Position numbers and translations under genes: made by a program. The notes beneath the pieces were generated by a model that worked only from the letters and a program-made list of their open reading frames with translations, was not told where the DNA came from and did not search any database. From Candidatus Omnitrophota bacterium (GTDB taxonomy: Bacteria > Omnitrophota > Koll11 > Zapsychrales > Fredricksoniimonadaceae), in contig JADFXE010000011.1 in the NCBI GenBank assembly GCA_015233705.1, forward strand, positions 1 to 23,629: 23,629 nucleotides of DNA, written 5' to 3'. Numbering within the stretch: the stretch's first letter is position 1; each line of letters begins with the position of its first letter. Shown here piece by piece: positions 1 to 8,226 of this stretch.

Positions 1-4
1 TTAC

Positions 5-42
5 CTGTCCACTTTTAAATCAAAAGGTGTCTACTTTTAAAA
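5..42. repeat. Short direct repeat at the window edge, possibly an IS end
   Basis: Two near-identical copies of a 14-15 base motif, ctgtccacttttaaa and gtgtctacttttaaa, lie about 22 bases apart just downstream of the NlpC/P60 stop codon. Tandem copies of a tgtccactttta-type motif are familiar at the ends of some IS21-like and IS481-like insertion sequences. No transposase is visible because the window ends here. This may be the edge of an insertion element or chance AT-rich sequence. Confidence 0.25.
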
Positions 43-62
43 AATCGGTAACAAAAATACTT

Positions 63-1406
63 TTAACGGATGGTCCGTGCGGAAATGATGCGCGCCAGAA
101 ACGACCCCTTGGCCGAGCCGCTGCCCAGGTCCAGGCCGCTCACGATTACCTTCCCCATGACCCGCGGCCGTTCGCCCTGGGGCGTCTTCTCGCGATACGC
201 CCAGGCCTCGTGGATCGCGTAAGGCCGCCCCTTGATCGCACCCAAGTACAGCATGATGTGACCCTTTAGCCGAAGAAGCGTAAGCCCGCTCACACCTTCC
301 TGGGTGATCGCGACACGCTTCTCATCCGGCAGGCTATCTTCAGCAAAGCTGCTGAGCATGTCGCCGACACGTCCCTGCTCCCCGGAATTGCGCGGCAGCA
401 CAAGCCCCGTGGTCGCAAAAACCATCTGGATGAACCGCGAGCAATCCTGCTCACCGTGCATATCACCCCAACCGTAAGGGGCATTGAGCATCTTGAAAGC
501 CTGACGAAGGATCACGCGCGGCGTGAAAGGTAGAAAGCTGAAGCTCACATCTTCCCGCGAGACAAATCCGGGAACAAACTCAACCGACCCATTCGACTGT
601 CGCTGCGGCAAAAGGATCTCAACCGCGCGTCCGGCTGCGTTCTTCAGGACAAACCGCGTCCCCATCCTGACCGTGCCAGCATACTTCGTCAGCCTCTGGT
701 CCAGATAAACATCGACCTTGGGCTCAACCGCGACCACCACATCCCGGCGATTCAGATACGAAACAAATTCATCCTTTGAGACAAAGGCAACACGCGCCGT
801 CTCGACCCAGCCGATCGCGATCGCGTCCCGCACCAGCAGCCACTGTCCGCTGTAGCTTTTATGCAGGATCAGGACCGGCGTTGCCAGATCCAGACCGCTA
901 TTCTGCAATTCATCAAAATCCACATCCCCGGGCTTGGCATACAGGGCATTACCTGTCGGCAAAAGCCGGGCATCGGCCTGCTGGACAATGAACCCGAACC
1001 GCGGCTCGATCTCGCGCGGGATCTCGCTGAGATCCGCCTCCTTTTCCGCTCTTCCATAGAACGCAGCGCCGGCCTGCCGGCCGCTTTCCTCAAAAAATGT
1101 TCCTTTGCCAAACTTCCGCAGCGCCTCGCCAAGATCATTCTTCAGCTTAAGGCCGTCGTAGGGAGCCGACAGGTCCGCCAGATCCTTGGTCAGGTTCTCC
1201 TTCGCAAGAGCCGCATTAAAGCGTCCGATCTCAACCGGCCCCATGACCAGTCCATCGGGATCAGGATGACGGGCGATCCAAAAGCCAGGGGTTCTCATCT
1301 CGCGGGTAATACCGGGCAGCTCACCAGGCGCGGAATAATTCAGGACATTTTCCGCCCAGGCGGGAGAGCACAGGATGATGAATAAAAACAAAATCCACGA
1401 ACGCAT
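63..1406 (-). CDS. Secreted NlpC/P60 cysteine endopeptidase with SH3b-like domains (YkfC-type gamma-D-Glu-diamino acid endopeptidase)
   Basis: This 447-residue protein begins with a signal peptide (hydrophobic residues 4-16, likely cleavage after Ala18). The C-terminal NlpC/P60 domain (about 295-445) shows the catalytic Cys322 in YGWGDMHGEQDCSRF, His383 in LKGHIMLYLG and His399 in AIHEAW. The middle (about 140-290) fits the paired SH3b-like domains of this subfamily, which shape a site for murein peptides with a free L-Ala end. Characterised YkfC enzymes cut the D-gamma-Glu-diamino acid bond and release L-Ala-D-Glu. A clear AGGAGA ribosome-binding site sits six bases before the ATG. It is the last gene of an operon that also carries an L-Ala-D/L-Glu epimerase and a DUF819 membrane protein, which supports a role in peptidoglycan peptide recycling. 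The exact bond cut is inferred from family and context. Confidence 0.88.
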   Translation of the reverse strand: MRSWILFLFIILCSPAWAENVLNYSAPGELPGITREMRTPGFWIARHPDPDGLVMGPVEIGRFNAALAKENLTKDLADLSAPYDGLKLKNDLGEALRKFGKGTFFEESGRQAGAAFYGRAEKEADLSEIPREIEPRFGFIVQQADARLLPTGNALYAKPGDVDFDELQNSGLDLATPVLILHKSYSGQWLLVRDAIAIGWVETARVAFVSKDEFVSYLNRRDVVVAVEPKVDVYLDQRLTKYAGTVRMGTRFVLKNAAGRAVEILLPQRQSNGSVEFVPGFVSREDVSFSFLPFTPRVILRQAFKMLNAPYGWGDMHGEQDCSRFIQMVFATTGLVLPRNSGEQGRVGDMLSSFAEDSLPDEKRVAITQEGVSGLTLLRLKGHIMLYLGAIKGRPYAIHEAWAYREKTPQGERPRVMGKVIVSGLDLGSGSAKGSFLARIISARTIR

Positions 1407-1546
1407 ATGTTTCTCCTAAACTTCTTTCGGCTCAGCAGCAACATGGCTGAGGAATATATCAAGCCGCGAATTGCGAAGGTCTTTCCTTTATTATGAGATA
1501 AAGACCGAAGCGTTGAGCGGCGGATATGTTCCGAAGCCGCTGCTGA

Positions 1547-2713
1547 TCAATTAAACATCCGGCAAATCTGTCCGGCCAAAATCCCCAAATACGTGCCGAC
1601 AATGTTCCCCAGAATCGCCAGCAAAAGCCCTACGGAGGAAAGCCCGGGTTCATACACCGCGGCCACCACCGGAGCAGAAGCGACGCCGCCCACGTTCGCC
1701 TGGCTGGCAGCCGCCACCAGAAAAAGCGGCGCACGCATGATCCTCGCTGCTCCCAAAAGAAAAACCGCATGAACAAGGATGATCACCGCTCCCGCGCAGA
1801 TCAGGACCGCGGAAGCACCGATATGCGACAAGGACGCCTTGGCGCCAATCGCGGTCAGGACAAAATACAAAAGCCAGTAACCGACCTTGGTCGCACCAGC
1901 AGACTCGATCCGCCGCACCGGCGTGAAAGAAAGCCCCAACGCCAAGGCGCTGACCACAATAATAACCCAGGCATACGTCGAGATAATGCCTGTAACCTGC
2001 GGCAGATGAAGAGCGATCGCCTGCGCCAGAACCCCCAGGGTGAGCGCCAAAGCCAGCACCGCGACCATGCCGCCACCTGTCATCCGGACCGCCTGCTTTT
2101 GCGGCGCGCCCGCTGCCCGCGCCTTAAGATCATCCAGCACCGCACGGTCCGCCCTGTTCCACTTGTCGAACGCCGGCTGCCAGCGGACAGCGGCGATCAA
2201 AATCCCCATCCAGACATACGGACAGATCGTATCCACAACAACCATCGGCAGAAAGACCGGGTCCGGAACCGCGAGCGCTTCCTTGACCGCGATCATGTTT
2301 GCGCTCCCGCCGGTCCAGGAGGCAGATAGAGCGCCAAACCCGGCCCAGAACTGTCCGCCCACCAGGCCCTTGAACAAAACGAAAGAGACCGCCGCACCGA
2401 CGATAATTCCTGCACTGCCGACAAAGAACATGATCAGCGCCGGACCACCAAGCCGGACGATCGCCTTCACGTCAACCGTGATCAGTAAAAGCGCCAGGCT
2501 CATGGGCAGAATATACGTCGTGATCGCACCCAGGACCGGCGCCTTGGCATCGATCAACCCTGTGGTGGAAACGATCATCGGCAGAAAATAAATCCAGAAC
2601 ACCGGCGGCAGAAAATCAAAGCACTTCTCAAGCCGTTTGGATCTCGCCGCAGACAGAACCAGCGCCTCGATCAGGACAAGAACAAGAACGATCAGCAACG
2701 GAGATTGGATCAT
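1547..2713 (-). CDS. DUF819 (YjcL-like) integral membrane protein, putative transporter
   Basis: This 388-residue protein is almost wholly hydrophobic, with about ten or more predicted membrane helices. It carries the family-typical stretches LPMSLALLLITVDVKAI (69-85) and SWTGGSANMIAVKEAL (132-147), and its length is normal for DUF819/YjcL. No substrate has been firmly shown for the family. Here it sits between a dipeptide epimerase and a murein endopeptidase, so uptake of murein di- or tripeptides is a reasonable inference. The ATG is 11 bases past the epimerase TAG, and its AGGA ribosome-binding site overlaps that stop codon, which suggests translational coupling. A 140-base gap separates it from the downstream NlpC/P60 gene. 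That gap holds two weak inverted repeats and no convincing promoter. Confidence 0.85.
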   Translation of the reverse strand: MIQSPLLIVLVLVLIEALVLSAARSKRLEKCFDFLPPVFWIYFLPMIVSTTGLIDAKAPVLGAITTYILPMSLALLLITVDVKAIVRLGGPALIMFFVGSAGIIVGAAVSFVLFKGLVGGQFWAGFGALSASWTGGSANMIAVKEALAVPDPVFLPMVVVDTICPYVWMGILIAAVRWQPAFDKWNRADRAVLDDLKARAAGAPQKQAVRMTGGGMVAVLALALTLGVLAQAIALHLPQVTGIISTYAWVIIVVSALALGLSFTPVRRIESAGATKVGYWLLYFVLTAIGAKASLSHIGASAVLICAGAVIILVHAVFLLGAARIMRAPLFLVAAASQANVGGVASAPVVAAVYEPGLSSVGLLLAILGNIVGTYLGILAGQICRMFN

Positions 2714-2724
2714 AACAAAAAATC

Positions 2725-3795
2725 CTATGATAGACCGACGCTCACGCCAATGCCAGGCCCGGCCTTGGCCAGATCAAAACGCCCGCGGCGGTCTAAATAC
2801 GGCGAGACGCTGAGCGGCCCCTTGATAAAAAATGTCGTATCAAGATCAATAAAGTCGAAACACCCAAGCCCGGCAGAAAAATGGGCCGCGGCTGTAATAG
2901 AAAGCGCGCTTTCCATCATAGCACCGATCATGAGCTTCATCTTGCGACTCTGCGCGAATTTTGCGATCGCAATTGCTTCCAGGATCCCGCTCTTCATGAA
3001 TTTGATGTTGATCGCGTTCACAGCCTTAAGACGCGCCGCCTTTTTTGCGTCCGCCAGGCTCTTCACACTTTCATCCGCGCAGACCAGAACACCGCTCTCG
3101 CGCGTCAGCCTAGCCAGCCCGTCCCAGTCACCTTTGGGAACCGGTTGCTCAAGTAGCGCAGGCTTTATTCCGGCCTTCTTGAGCGCATCAAGAAATGCCA
3201 GCATCCGCACAGCATCATACCCCTGGTTTGCGTCGAGGATCAGATTTGACCGCGGCGCGCACTGGGCAACCGCCTTGACCCTCGCGAGATCCGCTGCCTC
3301 ATCCCGGCCGATCTTGATCTTGAAAGCACGGAATCCCCGACTATAGAAATCCTTTGCCTGGGCCCTGGCCTCATCGACAGAACCGATCACAACTGTAATA
3401 TCAGTCGCGAACTTCTTGGGCCGCTTGCCGAACAGCTTCCAAAGCGGAATGCCGCGGGAACGCATGATGGCATCCAGGATCGACATCTCAAAGGCAGCCA
3501 GTGCCGCGTGATTGTTTTCAAATGTCGGACGAATATCCGCGCAAACCGCACGATACCTGGCAATGTCTTTCCCCTGGATCACCTTGGCGGCTCGCCTCAG
3601 GTTCGCTAATGTCTGCGGAACGGTCTCGCCGGTGATGTGCGTTGCGACCGCCGCCTCGCCCAATCCTTTGACGCCATTGGCAAGCCTGAGCCGAATAAAG
3701 ACATTCTTCAACTCATCGTGCTGACCGGTCGCGATACGGAACGGCGAAACCAAAGGCGCACGGACCTCACAGATATCATATGCCTCAACGATCAT
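2725..3795 (-). CDS. ykfB: Dipeptide epimerase (L-Ala-D/L-Glu epimerase), enolase superfamily
   Basis: This 356-residue protein is a full-length muconate-lactonizing-type enolase superfamily enzyme. The KxK motif FKIKIG places Lys159 and Lys161 as one acid/base pair, and Lys265 in NIKFMK is the opposing base. The three Mg2+ ligands are Asp188 (LILDAN), Glu216 (LLEQPVP) and Asp241 (CADES). The Asp317-x-Asp319 motif in FIDLDT matches the DxD that binds the dipeptide amino group in characterised L-Ala-D/L-Glu epimerases, which argues against a muconate or o-succinylbenzoate enzyme. It would convert L-Ala-D-Glu from murein to L-Ala-L-Glu for cytoplasmic peptidases. Its start codon overlaps the stop of the upstream acyltransferase (ATGA), so the two are translationally coupled. 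Confidence 0.9.
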   Translation of the reverse strand: MIVEAYDICEVRAPLVSPFRIATGQHDELKNVFIRLRLANGVKGLGEAAVATHITGETVPQTLANLRRAAKVIQGKDIARYRAVCADIRPTFENNHAALAAFEMSILDAIMRSRGIPLWKLFGKRPKKFATDITVVIGSVDEARAQAKDFYSRGFRAFKIKIGRDEAADLARVKAVAQCAPRSNLILDANQGYDAVRMLAFLDALKKAGIKPALLEQPVPKGDWDGLARLTRESGVLVCADESVKSLADAKKAARLKAVNAINIKFMKSGILEAIAIAKFAQSRKMKLMIGAMMESALSITAAAHFSAGLGCFDFIDLDTTFFIKGPLSVSPYLDRRGRFDLAKAGPGIGVSVGLS

Positions 3796-4493
3796 GCGTG
3801 TCCTTCCTGTTCACGGCCGCGAAAGACCGTTTTGGCCGCGATCACTGTTCCCTTGGGCACGATCGCACCAGCCGCCACGATCGCACCATCACCGATCTCA
3901 ACACCCGGCATAATGACCGAATTGAGGCCCACCACCACATTCTTGCCAATCTTAACTTTCTTCAGCCGGATCCCGCCACGCTCAAAGATGTGACCGATCA
4001 CGGTCGCATTACCGCCGATGACTGTGCCTTCCCCGATCTCCAAGAGCGACAGGTCAGCCACAGACTTGGAATTGATCTGCACGCCAAGTCCCAGCTTCGC
4101 TCCCATCATCCGGTAGAAAATCGAACAAAACGGCGTCAGCAGAATGAAATCCATGAACACATTGCGCACACACAAAAACATCGCGTTCACGAAAAACCAT
4201 TTCAGGGTCTCGGGCTGGCCCGCCCGGTAAAAACCTTCCCGCAGGCGCAGGCCAAGCAGCATATTAAGGAAGCCGACCAAAAACATCAGCGTCAGGCCAA
4301 AGACGAAGAAAGCCGCGGCCATGGCCAGGCAGACTGTCACAACCTGCCCAATCCCCCAATGCCAAAGGACCAAGTCTCCGGCCCAGCGGACCAAAAGTGT
4401 CGCCGGCACTAGCGCACAGCCGATCACGGCCACGCCGATCACGTAAAGCACCAGAGTCATCAACAAATGTATGACCGCAAACAGGACCTTCAT
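3792..4493 (-). CDS. Membrane-anchored left-handed beta-helix (hexapeptide repeat) acyltransferase
   Basis: The 233-residue protein has two long hydrophobic segments (about 5-34 and 50-80) followed by a left-handed parallel beta-helix of hexapeptide repeats (about 131-222). Typical turns are IGEGTVIGGNATVIGH, IGKNVVVGLNSVIMPG and IGDGAIVAAGAIVPKG. His168 in VIGH is a candidate general base, though this is not certain. Such proteins usually transfer acyl groups from CoA or ACP to a sugar, amino or lipid acceptor. The membrane anchor and the overlapping lysophospholipid acyltransferase gene upstream (ATGA overlap at 4490-4493) suggest a lipid or envelope-glycan acceptor. No substrate can be read from the sequence. 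The stop codon also overlaps the epimerase start. Confidence 0.75.
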   Translation of the reverse strand: MKVLFAVIHLLMTLVLYVIGVAVIGCALVPATLLVRWAGDLVLWHWGIGQVVTVCLAMAAAFFVFGLTLMFLVGFLNMLLGLRLREGFYRAGQPETLKWFFVNAMFLCVRNVFMDFILLTPFCSIFYRMMGAKLGLGVQINSKSVADLSLLEIGEGTVIGGNATVIGHIFERGGIRLKKVKIGKNVVVGLNSVIMPGVEIGDGAIVAAGAIVPKGTVIAAKTVFRGREQEGHA

Positions 4494-7400
4494 AAACGTT
4501 TCCCTCCTGTCTTTTCCAAAGCCATGGCTTTAATCGCTCCCAGATCTAATTTGCCGCTTCCCAGAAGCGGAAGCGCGTCGATCTTAAAGAACATCTCTCC
4601 GCCGGGGATCCACAGGTTCGGCAGGCCGGCTGACTTGAGCCCATCAATAAGCTTTGCCAAATCCAACTCAACGGTATGAAGCACCACCAGCTTCTCGCCC
4701 TTTTTCTCATCCGGCACGGCTGCCACAGCACAGACCTGCTCGGCAGCACCCAGAGCTGTCTGGATCGCATCCTCAACCCTCACATGCGGCACCATCTCCC
4801 CGCCGATCTTGCTGAACCGGCTCAGGCGGTCCGTGATCGTGATAAACCCGTCCTCATCCAAAAAAGCAATGTCGCCGGTCCGGTACCAGCCTTCACTGAT
4901 GACCTCGGCAGTCTTCTTGGCCTGGTTCAGGTACCCTCTCATCACATTCGCGCCCTTGACCAGAAGAAGTCCCTGCTGCCCCGCCCTCAGCGGCTGCGAC
5001 GAATCCGGATCCACGATGCGCACCGCGATACCCGGCAAAGGCTGTCCGATCGTGCCGCGCTTCTGCGCCTTCTGCACACCCTCCGGCCCCTGATAATCAG
5101 GCAGATTCAAACTCACCACCGGCGAAAGCTCCGTGCAGCCATACCCTTCCAGCGGCGGGACGCCGAACTTGTCCTGGAATGCCTGGGCGACCGACGTCTT
5201 CAGCTTCTCGGCGCCGACCACAACGATCCTGAGCGTGACGAACTGTTCCTTCTCGCAGCGACGGGTGTAGGCGCTCAGGAAAGTCGGGGTCGCGATCAGG
5301 ATCGTGGCTTTGTGCTGTTTGACAAGTTCCCCGACGACCTTGGCGTCCAGCGGGTTCACATGATAGGCCGCACCCATGCCGCTCACCAAAGGCAGCCACA
5401 ATCCGGCGGTAAAACCAAACGAATGAAAGAATGGCAAAACACCAAGCAACACGTCATTGTCGCGGATATGAAAGACCTGATAAAGCCCCTCAAGATTGGA
5501 AGACACGTTCGCATGCGTCAGCATGACGCCCTTAGGGATCCCCGTGCTGCCGCTGGTAAAGACCACCGTCGCCAGATCGTTATTGTCCCTATCATTCCAG
5601 CTGCCGAAAATGATCCGGTGTGCCAGCGCGCGCGGCACGATGAAAAGCGGCCACAGAGCGCCCAGCCAGTCCAGCACATTCAATTCCTTAAATGCATCTT
5701 CAACAAAGATAGCGTTACAGGGCGGAGCGATCTGCAGCTTCTCCAGAAATTTCCTGGCGGTCAGACAATGGACCATGCCGCATTCCTTGACCGCATGCGC
5801 CATGGCCTCACGGGAGGCCGTGTAATTCAAATTTACCGAGACCTTACCCAGAATACTCAACCCCACGTTCACGGCCATTCCACCGACGGAGGGAGGCAGA
5901 AGAACACCGACGAACCGGCTGTCCTTAAGCCGGACCTTCAATTTATTGGCCAGAGCCAGGGAAACCAGAAATGCCTGCAGGCGATTAACGCGCTTGCCGC
6001 TGGAATCCGCCACGCAAGGACCGAAAGGATCATGCCGGACCTCATTAAAAAACATCTCCGGAAGCGTCATCTGACCGTAAAGCCGGTGACGGAACGCGCC
6101 GGCGCCCAATTCCAAAACCTTCTGGCGGATCTCAAAAGCGCCGGTCCCCGCCGGCAGGGGATCGCCAAAAAGGACTGTGATCGGATGCGGGATGATCTTG
6201 GGCAATTTCAAAAAGAACCTTCCACCTTCAAAACTGAAGACACTGCCCCACGTCCGATCGAGATACGCCGGAATAATAGGCGCCGCCAGGCCTTCCATAA
6301 TACGCTCAACGCCGCGCCCGAAACGGAGCGTGTTGCCGGTCCGCGACGGCTCACCTTCCGGGAACATGCAAACAATATCGCCCGCGGTGATCGCCGAACG
6401 GATCTCACCCAGGGTCCGCGCGATCTCTTTCGGCGGATCGCCAGGCGAAAGGACGAACGCCTCCGCGATCCGGCAGAGCGGCCTCACCCACCAGACGTTG
6501 TATGTCCCCCGGCTGGCCACAAACCTGACCTTGCGCGACGTTGAGACGATCAAAAAAAGGACATCCACAAAAGACAAGTGGTTCGCCACTACCAGCGCGC
6601 CTCCGGCGTGCGGCAGGACTTCCTTATTGATGACCCGCAAACGATAGACCGTATGTGTCAGGATCCAGACACAAAGCCGTATGAAAGGATACGGCAGAAC
6701 CCGCACTGTGTAGATCGTGGCCAAGACGACCAAAACGCCGCATAGCTGCATGAGGCTCCGGGGAGAAACACCATACCAGTAATGCAGGGCCATAAATACG
6801 CAGAATCCCGCCAGCATCGAGGCAAAGATCAGGATATTGCTGACTGCGATAACACGGGCGCGCGCCTCAAGCGGAGCACGATATTGAAGAAAGGCATTAA
6901 GCGGAACGCTGTAGAATCCGACAGAAACGCCCAGACCAAAGAGCGTCGCAGCCAGCCCCACCACATCGTGCCTGGCAAAACCCAGGAAGAAAGCGAAGAC
7001 CGAAAGTCCGACCGCCCCCAGCGGAACAAGCCCCAGCTCGATCTTCTGATCTGACACCCAACCTGACAAAACGCCGCCCAGCGCCAATCCAAACGCAAGC
7101 GCCACCAGAAGCATTCCCAAAAGTTGCGGAAACGGCCCGACCTGATCGCGCGCAAAGAACAGGACGTTCAGTTCAAATATCCCGGTGAGAAAACCCAGCA
7201 CCATCAACCCCGCCGCTGCCTGAAAGAGTGCCTTGTCTGCGCGGACCGCGACCACGCCGCCAACCAGTTCGCGCCAGGAATTGCGCGCCTTTCCGCCGGA
7301 TAAAACCACGGGACGATCCTGCTCAATGAAAAGACTTGCCGCTAATCCGGCACAGGCCGCTGCCAGGAAAATATACGGCGTCTTCTGTACCCAGCCATTG

Positions 7401-7897
7401 GCCGCCAGGTCAGGCAAGGCGATCCCCAGCGCCTGCCCCAAAAGGATCGCGACATATCCGGCCAGCATGATCCGGCCGTTACCGAGGGAAAGGTCATCTT
7501 CATGAAGGATGGTCGGCAGAAGGCCGTACTTGGCCGGAGAAAAGAATGTGCTCTTGAGGCCCATCAAAAAAAGAATGGCAATAAGAAGATCCAGCCGTTC
7601 CAGCTTAAAAGCCGCCAGGCTCAGGAATGCAAGACCGACCTCCAACACCTTGACCGCAACGATCATCTTCTTCTTGCTGAAGCGGTCGGCGAATGCGCCG
7701 GCAAAGGAAGAAAAAATCAAAAAAGGCAGGATGAACGCCGCGCCTGCGGCGAGCAGTGAATACGAACCAAAAGGCTTGGGCCAGGAACTGAAAAGGATGA
7801 GGAGAAAAATGGCGAACTTGAGCGCGTTATCATGAAATGCGTCGAGAAACTCGGTAACCCACAGGGCGCGAAAACCACGGCTGTCAAGCGTGCTCAT
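4490..7897 (-). CDS. aas: LplT-PlsC-acyl-ACP synthetase fusion (lysophospholipid flippase / 2-acylglycerophosphoethanolamine acyltransferase)
   Basis: This 1135-residue protein joins three units. Residues 1-400 form an MFS transporter of the LplT type (about 12 helices, N-terminal FLDAFHDNALKFAI). Residues about 415-605 are a PlsC acyltransferase with the NHxxxxD motif (Asn439-His440 to Asp445) and FPEGEPSR (512-519). Residues about 610-1130 are an acyl-ACP synthetase of the AMP-binding family: P-loop TSGSTGIPKG (781-790), YGCTE (919-923), GWYRTGD (1003-1009) and the C-terminal catalytic Lys1116. In Escherichia coli LplT and Aas are separate neighbours that flip 2-acyl lysophospholipids inward, activate a fatty acid on ACP and re-acylate the lipid. 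Here the whole pathway is one polypeptide, a fusion known in other bacteria. It heads the envelope operon, with a weak AAGGG ribosome-binding site and an upstream extended -10 promoter. Confidence 0.9.
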   Translation of the reverse strand: MSTLDSRGFRALWVTEFLDAFHDNALKFAIFLLILFSSWPKPFGSYSLLAAGAAFILPFLIFSSFAGAFADRFSKKKMIVAVKVLEVGLAFLSLAAFKLERLDLLIAILFLMGLKSTFFSPAKYGLLPTILHEDDLSLGNGRIMLAGYVAILLGQALGIALPDLAANGWVQKTPYIFLAAACAGLAASLFIEQDRPVVLSGGKARNSWRELVGGVVAVRADKALFQAAAGLMVLGFLTGIFELNVLFFARDQVGPFPQLLGMLLVALAFGLALGGVLSGWVSDQKIELGLVPLGAVGLSVFAFFLGFARHDVVGLAATLFGLGVSVGFYSVPLNAFLQYRAPLEARARVIAVSNILIFASMLAGFCVFMALHYWYGVSPRSLMQLCGVLVVLATIYTVRVLPYPFIRLCVWILTHTVYRLRVINKEVLPHAGGALVVANHLSFVDVLFLIVSTSRKVRFVASRGTYNVWWVRPLCRIAEAFVLSPGDPPKEIARTLGEIRSAITAGDIVCMFPEGEPSRTGNTLRFGRGVERIMEGLAAPIIPAYLDRTWGSVFSFEGGRFFLKLPKIIPHPITVLFGDPLPAGTGAFEIRQKVLELGAGAFRHRLYGQMTLPEMFFNEVRHDPFGPCVADSSGKRVNRLQAFLVSLALANKLKVRLKDSRFVGVLLPPSVGGMAVNVGLSILGKVSVNLNYTASREAMAHAVKECGMVHCLTARKFLEKLQIAPPCNAIFVEDAFKELNVLDWLGALWPLFIVPRALAHRIIFGSWNDRDNNDLATVVFTSGSTGIPKGVMLTHANVSSNLEGLYQVFHIRDNDVLLGVLPFFHSFGFTAGLWLPLVSGMGAAYHVNPLDAKVVGELVKQHKATILIATPTFLSAYTRRCEKEQFVTLRIVVVGAEKLKTSVAQAFQDKFGVPPLEGYGCTELSPVVSLNLPDYQGPEGVQKAQKRGTIGQPLPGIAVRIVDPDSSQPLRAGQQGLLLVKGANVMRGYLNQAKKTAEVISEGWYRTGDIAFLDEDGFITITDRLSRFSKIGGEMVPHVRVEDAIQTALGAAEQVCAVAAVPDEKKGEKLVVLHTVELDLAKLIDGLKSAGLPNLWIPGGEMFFKIDALPLLGSGKLDLGAIKAMALEKTGGKRL

Positions 7898-7978
7898 CAG
7901 ACAAACCCTTTATTGTTTCACAGCAGCTGCCTTGATCCGGACCCCGGATCCGACGGCTGAGCCAGCAACAGTGAAAAC

Positions 7979-8008
7979 AATATATCATGGAAGAAGAGAG
8001 GTTGCCAG
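7979..8008 (-). promoter_or_regulatory. Putative sigma70 extended -10 promoter of the envelope-salvage operon
   Basis: Reading the minus strand, ctggca at 8008-8003 is followed after 18 bases by TATATT at 7984-7979. A TGA just before the -10 gives an extended -10 (TGn) element. The start point would lie near 7972, leaving a leader of about 75 bases before the acyltransferase ATG. The leader can form a 7-bp hairpin at 7934-7950 (gatccgg, loop acc, ccggatc). This is the only promoter-like match I found upstream of the five-gene operon. Confidence 0.5.
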
Positions 8009-8066
8009 CGATGAACGCGCGGCGTTACGGCGTGAATTAATCCCGAAGCTTTTTGCTGCGGGCGCA

Positions 8067-8164
8067 CCTCATTACCCCGTTTCCTTTCGGAAACGGGGTT
8101 AATTCGCCCTACAAACTTATGTCATCCCGTCTAGACGGGATGACATAAGTTTGGGGCTCATTAA
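8067..8164. repeat. Double-hairpin palindromic element A, behind the RRM gene
   Basis: Two perfect hairpins lie in tandem. The first has an 11-bp stem and a 4-base loop (8074-8084 with 8089-8099). The second is a 42-base perfect palindrome (8112-8153, centre gtctagac). The second is bordered by arms TTAATTCGCCC (8099-8109) and GGGCTCATTAA (8154-8164), which are inverted repeats matching at 9 of 11 positions. A related element with the same arms lies behind the cold-shock gene at 8706-8782. Together with the extended -10 promoter and two terminator-proximal structures, this fills the 329-base gap between the RRM gene and the acyltransferase operon, where I see no gene. Confidence 0.75.
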
Positions 8165-8199
8165 AACGCCCCTCGTGATCTTGCGACCACGAGGGGCGT
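8161..8199 (-). terminator. Intrinsic terminator of the RRM gene
   Basis: On the minus strand a perfect 12-bp GC-rich stem (acgcccctcgtg at 8166-8177 with cacgaggggcgt at 8188-8199, loop of 10) is followed by TTTTAA. It starts 28 bases after the RRM stop codon. Confidence 0.88.
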
Positions 8200-8226
8200 A
8201 ATAAACTCTGTCAGAAACAGCCGGGA

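Noticed and set aside
1478..1506. Inverted repeat ggtcttt/aaagacc between DUF819 and the NlpC/P60 gene as a terminator
   Set aside because: The loop is 15 bases and no T-tract follows on the minus strand. The two genes are probably one transcript.
4676..6544. Long plus-strand open frame (622 codons) opposite the Aas fusion
   Set aside because: It mirrors a gene with all catalytic motifs intact. Its translation is rich in Arg, His and Gln with no domain pattern, as expected of an antisense shadow in GC-rich DNA.
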